Of a stretch of DNA of 64,000 nucleotides, positions 60,099 to 64,000 are shown piece after piece. The notes under the pieces are model-generated. The model worked only from the letters and a program-made list of their open reading frames with translations. It was not told the DNA's origin and ran no database searches. The stretch is from CAIWHR01 sp963726775 (lineage in GTDB: Bacteria; Pseudomonadota; Gammaproteobacteria; Burkholderiales; Casimicrobiaceae). The stretch covers positions 1,054,001 through 1,118,000 of the forward strand of contig CAVSDL010000001.1 of the NCBI GenBank assembly GCA_963726775.1, given 5' to 3'. A program made the position numbers and the translations under genes. The stretch's first letter is position 1. Every line of letters begins with the position of its first letter.

Positions 60099-60569
60099 TC
60101 AGAGTTGCTGCCGGATCGCCGCGAGGAGGTCGGCGTGCGCCTTGGCGTCGACTTCGCGCTTCAGGATCTTCGACGCGCCCGCGACGGCGAGATCGGCGAC
60201 CTGGTTCCGAAGCGCTTCCTTCGCCCGCATGATCTCCTGCTCGATTTCGGCCTTGGCGCCGGCGAGAATGCGGTCGGCTTCCACCTTGGCCTGGGTTTTC
60301 GCCGCCTCGATGGTCTCGGTCTTGAGCTTCTCGCCCTGCGCGATGATGTCGGCGCTCCGCCCCTTGGCTTCCGACATCATGTCCGCGATCCGCTTCTCGC
60401 TGCTGGCGAGGCTCTGCCGTCCCTGCTCGCCCGCGGCGAGACCGTCCGCAATCTGCTTCTGCCGGGTGTCGATGGCGCGCATCAGCGGCGGCCACACGAA
60501 TTTCGCCGTGAACCAGATGAACGCGGCGAAGGCCGCGGCCTGCATCAGCAGCGTTAGGTTGATGTTCAT
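60099..60569 (-). CDS. atpF: ATP synthase Fo b subunit
   Basis: This 156-residue peripheral-stalk subunit has one N-terminal membrane helix (LLMQAAAFAAFIWFTAKFVW, then PPL) and a long charged helix with ARILAGAKAEIEQEIM-type repeats that dimerises. The length equals that of E. coli subunit b. Confidence 0.95.
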   Translation of the reverse strand: MNINLTLLMQAAAFAAFIWFTAKFVWPPLMRAIDTRQKQIADGLAAGEQGRQSLASSEKRIADMMSEAKGRSADIIAQGEKLKTETIEAAKTQAKVEADRILAGAKAEIEQEIMRAKEALRNQVADLAVAGASKILKREVDAKAHADLLAAIRQQL

Positions 60570-60605
60570 GGCGGCCCTCCGGTTGTCACGGGTTGCGCGG
60601 GACCC

Positions 60606-60881
60606 CTAGCGGACGACAGCGAGCAGCGGATTGCCGAACGCGAACAGCATCGCGAGGCCAACGCCGATGATGAACGATGCGTCGATCAGGCCCAGCAGCA
60701 GGAACACCTTCGCCTGCAGCTGCGGCATCAGTTCCGGCTGGCGCGCCGCACCCTCGAGGAAGCGCGAGCACATGATGCCGACGCCGACGCACGCGCCGAG
60801 CGCGCCCAGGCCGATGATGAGACCGATCCCAACGCCCGTGTAGGCCTGGATCATCGCCAGCAGTTGCAATTTCGGGTCCAT
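60606..60881 (-). CDS. atpE: ATP synthase Fo c subunit
   Basis: This 91-residue proteolipid has two membrane helices. The polar loop is ARQPELMPQLQ, and the ion-binding carboxylate is Asp67 in LLGLIDASFIIG. The N-terminal helix has the Gly-rich ALGACVGVGIM. No sodium-type signature was seen, so proton coupling is expected. Confidence 0.96.
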   Translation of the reverse strand: MDPKLQLLAMIQAYTGVGIGLIIGLGALGACVGVGIMCSRFLEGAARQPELMPQLQAKVFLLLGLIDASFIIGVGLAMLFAFGNPLLAVVR

Positions 60882-60929
60882 TTTATTTCCTTTCTAGACG
60901 GGGTTGGACGGTAGAGCGAAGCGGGTGGA

Positions 60930-61739
60930 TCAGTGGTGCTCGTGCGCCATCGCGATGTACACGATGGTCAGCATCATGAAGATGTACGCCTGTAACACGA
61001 CGATCAGGATGTGGAAGATCGACCAGCCGAGATTCAGCACGGCCCCGAACACGGCGCCGACCAGGCCGGTGGCCGCCCAGAGGCCGAGCAGCATGAAGAT
61101 GATCTCGCCGGCGTACATGTTGCCGTACAGCCGCAGCGAGTGGGACAGCGGTTTCGACACGTACTCGACCGCGTTGAACAGCAGATTGAACGGCCACAGC
61201 AGCGGGTTGCCGCCGAACGGAGAGCAGAAGAGCTCGTGGATCCAGCCACCGAGACCCTTGACTTTGATGCTGTAGAAGATCATCAGCGCGAACACGGAGA
61301 GCGCCAACGCGAACGTCGTGTTGACGTCGGCGGTGGGTACGCCGCGCCACGTATGCTGGCCGAGTGCATGCTCGTAGAATTTCGACATGATGTCGACGGG
61401 CAGGAAGTCCATCGCGTTCAGGAACAGCACGAGCACGAACGTGGTGAGCGCAAGCGGTGCGATCAGCTTGTTGTCGCCTTGGTAGATGCCCTTGACCTGC
61501 TCGTTGACGAAGTCGAAGGTCATCTCAACGAACGCCTGCGTCTTCGACGGCACGCCGGATGTTGCCTTGCGCGTGACGAGCCAGAGAAAGCCGAAGGCGA
61601 AAAACGCGATGACGCCGGTCGTAACCAGCGTGTCCCAGTTCACCGACCAGAAGCCGCCTGCCTCGCCGATGGGCTTGGTCAGGAACGTCAGGTGATGCTG
61701 GATATAGGACGTCGGGTTCAGTTCGGATTCGGCAGCCAC
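60930..61739 (-). CDS. atpB: ATP synthase Fo a subunit
   Basis: This 269-residue proton-channel subunit has five or six membrane helices. The essential Arg is in LSHSLRLYGNMYAGEIIFM, and the N-terminal segment has NALDFLPVDI-like NAMDFLPVDIMSKF. The C-terminus YIFMMLTIVYIAMAHEHH is typical. The start is a GTG at 61739 (MAAESELNPT). Confidence 0.95.
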   Translation of the reverse strand: MAAESELNPTSYIQHHLTFLTKPIGEAGGFWSVNWDTLVTTGVIAFFAFGFLWLVTRKATSGVPSKTQAFVEMTFDFVNEQVKGIYQGDNKLIAPLALTTFVLVLFLNAMDFLPVDIMSKFYEHALGQHTWRGVPTADVNTTFALALSVFALMIFYSIKVKGLGGWIHELFCSPFGGNPLLWPFNLLFNAVEYVSKPLSHSLRLYGNMYAGEIIFMLLGLWAATGLVGAVFGAVLNLGWSIFHILIVVLQAYIFMMLTIVYIAMAHEHH

Positions 61740-61765
61740 AAGCCCCACCCCTGATTCGATTCGAT

Positions 61766-62146
61766 CTACTCGCGAACGATTATCGCCATGCTGAACACGA
61801 TCACGGTGATCACGAACGCCGTGAAGAACGCCGCCGGGACCATGTCCTGGTACGTCGACAGTGCGAGCCACAGCCCGCCGACGATCACCAGGACCTTACC
61901 CGCTTCCGCGCGGAACATCGCGACCAGCGAGGACCCTACATCGGGCACCGCCGTCGCCCCGAGCCTGAATCCCAGCAGCCACGCATAGACCACGCCCGCT
62001 GCCACGTTGACGCCACCCCCCAGCAGTGCGGAAATCGCGCCCCGCCCACCCTCCCACGCTCCCGCCACGGCCGCGACAGCCGCCGTAGCGATGAGCTGCC
62101 ACTTGAGGACGGTACGGAATGGCTTGGTATTGAGCGGGGGGGTCAC
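61766..62146 (-). CDS. atpI: ATP synthase assembly protein AtpI
   Basis: This 126-residue membrane protein with four hydrophobic segments (VLKWQLIATAAVAAVAGAW at the start, then GGGVNVAAGVVYAWLLG) heads the atp operon. AtpI assists c-ring assembly in some bacteria. The start is a GTG at 62146. The parA/parB genes often found upstream of atp are absent. Confidence 0.85.
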   Translation of the reverse strand: MTPPLNTKPFRTVLKWQLIATAAVAAVAGAWEGGRGAISALLGGGVNVAAGVVYAWLLGFRLGATAVPDVGSSLVAMFRAEAGKVLVIVGGLWLALSTYQDMVPAAFFTAFVITVIVFSMAIIVRE

Positions 62147-62335
62147 ACGATGCGCACGGCCTGCAGGTAGCGCATTTCCGGCAGCAGCAAACCCGTTGAT
62201 TATAGCCGTCCTTGGCGGAGCACCGCAACGCGGAGGAGCGCCCAGGGCGGACGCGAAACGATCGCGAACCTCGCGCCCGGGAGACCCGGCAGCTTGCCTT
62301 CCGTCAGCGGCCGCATTTGCCGCGCCGCGCCGTCG

Positions 62336-62608
62336 TCAACCGCCGGAAAGCGCCCCGACGATCATGAGCTCGGCATCGGACGCCACGCCCTCCGCCGGAC
62401 TGCGCGCAACAATTCCGTCCACGAAGAGCTTGATGTGCGGGCGGATCGCGCCCTGCTCGTCGACGATGCGAAACCGCAGTCCCGGGTAGCGGGCGTCGAG
62501 CTTCGCGAGCGCATCCGCCAACGTGGCCGTCCGATCCGAAAGGTCGATCGCGACGCGCTCGACGCCCGCCGTGTACGAACGCAGCAGTCCCGGAACGCGA
62601 ACGATCAT
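62336..62608 (-). CDS. MoaD/ThiS-family small protein
   Basis: This 90-residue ubiquitin-fold protein has PGLLRSYTAGVERVAIDL, ALAKLDARYPGLRFRIV and IKLFVDGIVA, ending in GALSGG. The C-terminal Gly-Gly is the site of activation and thiocarboxylate formation in MoaD and ThiS, so a sulfur-carrier or conjugation role is plausible. No MoeB/ThiF or MoaE gene is adjacent. It lies 3 nt after the Asp-box gene and is probably co-transcribed with it. Confidence 0.85.
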   Translation of the reverse strand: MIVRVPGLLRSYTAGVERVAIDLSDRTATLADALAKLDARYPGLRFRIVDEQGAIRPHIKLFVDGIVARSPAEGVASDAELMIVGALSGG

Positions 62609-62611
62609 CGC

Positions 62612-63760
62612 TCAGGCCACCTCGATCGCATAGATGTGGGGCAGATGCTGCGCGAGGCATTTCCATGCGCGGCCTTCGTCGCGGCTGGCCCACACTTCGC
62701 CGCTGGTCGTCCCGAAGTAGATACCGACGGTTGGGGCAGCGTCCGCCGTCATCGCCTGCCGCTTCACCGTCCACCAGGCTTGCGCTTTCGGCAGGCCGGT
62801 CGCCTGGCGCTGCCACGTGCGGCCGCCGTTCACGGAGCGGTAGGCCGCAGGCTTTCCACCCGGCGACACGCGCGGCCAGACGCTCGTGCCGTCCATCGGG
62901 AACACCCAAAGCGTGTCGGGGTCCCGCGGGTGCAACACCATCGGAAATCCTATCGGCCCCACCGATTTGGGCATCGCCGCTCCGATGTCGGTCCAGCGAA
63001 CGGCGGGCCGGTCGAGTCGATAGATTCCGCAGTGGTTCTGATGGAAGAGTCGGTCCGGTGCCTGCGGATGCAGTCGCACGCAGTGAGGGTCGTGGCCGAA
63101 CTCCGCGTTCGGATCCGGCATGAAGTCGGCTTTCACGCCGCCGTTCAGCGGCCGCCAATCGGCGCCCGCATCGACGGACTCGAAAATTCCGCCACTCGAC
63201 ATCCCGATGTAGAGGTGCTTCGGGTCACGCGGATCGACGAGGATCGAATGCAGTTTCGCGCCATCCGGCGTGCCGTCCTGATCGCCCCCGCACCACTCCT
63301 TGCGGCGCGGATGCGTGTTGAATCCGGCGACCCCATTCCAGGTCACCCCGGCATCGGCCGAGCGAAAGAGACCCTGTGGCGAGGTGCCCGCGTACCAGGT
63401 GTTCCGTTCCGAGGCATGCCCCGGCGTCAGCCAGAACGTGTGATCGACGGTGCGCCCGGTGCCCGCCTCGAACGCCGGTGGCTTCGAAGCCTCCTTCCAC
63501 GTTCGGCCGCGGTCGGTCGAGCGAAAGATCGTCGGTCCCAGATGTCCGGTGCGGGCCGCGACGAGCAGCGTCTTGCCGTCGCGCGGATCCTGCACCGCAT
63601 GGTGGACGATGCTTCCGAGAAAGTGCGGCCCCGCGAGTTTCCAGGAGCGCCGCGCAGCATCACCGGTGAGAATCCACAGCCCCTTGCGCGTAGCGATCAG
63701 CAGCCGGGTATTCCGCGGCGACGCCACGCCGGCGGCGCTCTTCCTGTTCGCCGTTGCCAT
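62612..63760 (-). CDS. Asp-box (BNR) repeat beta-propeller protein, sialidase-like
   Basis: This 382-residue predicted beta-propeller has at least five Asp-box motifs (S-x-D-x-G-x-x-W): STDRGRTW, SADAGVTW, SVDAGADW, SVNGGRTW and SRDEGRAW. There is no clear signal peptide, and the catalytic Arg triad of true sialidases cannot be confirmed. Such proteins often pair with a MoaD-like gene in betaproteobacteria. The function is unknown. It could be a glycosidase-fold protein or a propeller scaffold. Confidence 0.78.
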   Translation of the reverse strand: MATANRKSAAGVASPRNTRLLIATRKGLWILTGDAARRSWKLAGPHFLGSIVHHAVQDPRDGKTLLVAARTGHLGPTIFRSTDRGRTWKEASKPPAFEAGTGRTVDHTFWLTPGHASERNTWYAGTSPQGLFRSADAGVTWNGVAGFNTHPRRKEWCGGDQDGTPDGAKLHSILVDPRDPKHLYIGMSSGGIFESVDAGADWRPLNGGVKADFMPDPNAEFGHDPHCVRLHPQAPDRLFHQNHCGIYRLDRPAVRWTDIGAAMPKSVGPIGFPMVLHPRDPDTLWVFPMDGTSVWPRVSPGGKPAAYRSVNGGRTWQRQATGLPKAQAWWTVKRQAMTADAAPTVGIYFGTTSGEVWASRDEGRAWKCLAQHLPHIYAIEVA

Positions 63761-64000
63761 AAGCCCCTCCCCCTGTTCGTCGAACCGGTAACGCTACCGC
63801 GCTTGCGCAAACCCGGCAAGCGACGCCACTTGGGACCGCGATCCCGGGTTCCCGGGGCGGTCTCGTTCGCCCCTGATGCCGCCGAGCCGGCGGCGGCGGC
63901 ACGATCGGCGCATGACGCCGCGGCGGATTGCGGTGGAAGGGGTTGAATTCGGTCGCGAAGGCTGCGATTCTTCCGGGTTCACCACCCAACGCAAGGAGCG
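63761..64000. other. Right window edge, no supported gene
   Basis: This 240-bp GC-rich stretch upstream of the Asp-box gene must contain its promoter. Only arginine/proline-rich shadow frames are present. Confidence 0.5.

Overview
The window is about 64 kb of high-GC DNA from a betaproteobacterium, most likely Burkholderiales or a close relative. The evidence is the gene content and order: mreB divergent from gatCAB, metX-metW, an incomplete PTS (EIIA-HPr-EI) beside gshB, glmU-glmS, and a nine-gene atp operon. No tRNA, rRNA or CRISPR array was seen. Three genes carry single-base frameshifts. These could be real decay or assembly errors.

Layout. 1-21442 is mostly housekeeping: mreB (partial), gatCAB, the ABC-F proteins EttA and YheS-like, pyrE, exonuclease III, and a methionine block (metX-metW followed by an AmpG-like permease and a methyltransferase). 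Upstream of that block lies a TlpA/DUF4266/DUF3570/ApbE cluster, then ptsI, ptsH, an EIIA gene and gshB. The metX leader holds a SAM-II-type riboswitch aptamer followed by a strong intrinsic terminator.

21547-31610 is an accessory island at the 3' end of glmS. Its two ends carry a 27-bp inverted repeat (25/27 identical) and further related repeats, sparse on the left and dense on the right, as in Tn7. The right end lies about 22 bp beyond the glmS stop codon, which is the Tn7 attachment rule. No transposase is present. A second, sequence-divergent copy of the last 12 codons of glmS lies outside the left end, next to gshB. Cargo: an orphan periplasmic binding protein, decayed HAD-phosphatase and arylsulfatase genes, a DUF1254 lipoprotein with a divergent AraC regulator, NikR with a nickel permease, and a ribbon-helix-helix protein.

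31610-38726 holds glmS, glmU and a phosphonate-type transporter (phnD-phnC-phnE-phnE) with no C-P lyase genes. 38929-46637 is a probable carbohydrate-uptake operon: a GntR/FCD regulator fused in frame to an alpha/beta-hydrolase, behind two perfect palindromes, then a binding protein, two permeases, a TIM-barrel isomerase, a Gfo/Idh/MocA dehydrogenase and an ATPase. 47274-52005 has an APH-like kinase (frameshifted), an enolase paralogue that has lost catalytic residues, a HAD-IIB phosphatase and GlpD. 52184-54905 has an M20 amidohydrolase and a MaoC-phosphotransacetylase fusion. 55048-62146 is the complete F1Fo ATP synthase operon. The window ends with a MoaD-like protein and an Asp-box repeat protein.

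Start codons were chosen from Shine-Dalgarno spacing and family alignment from memory. No database search was run.
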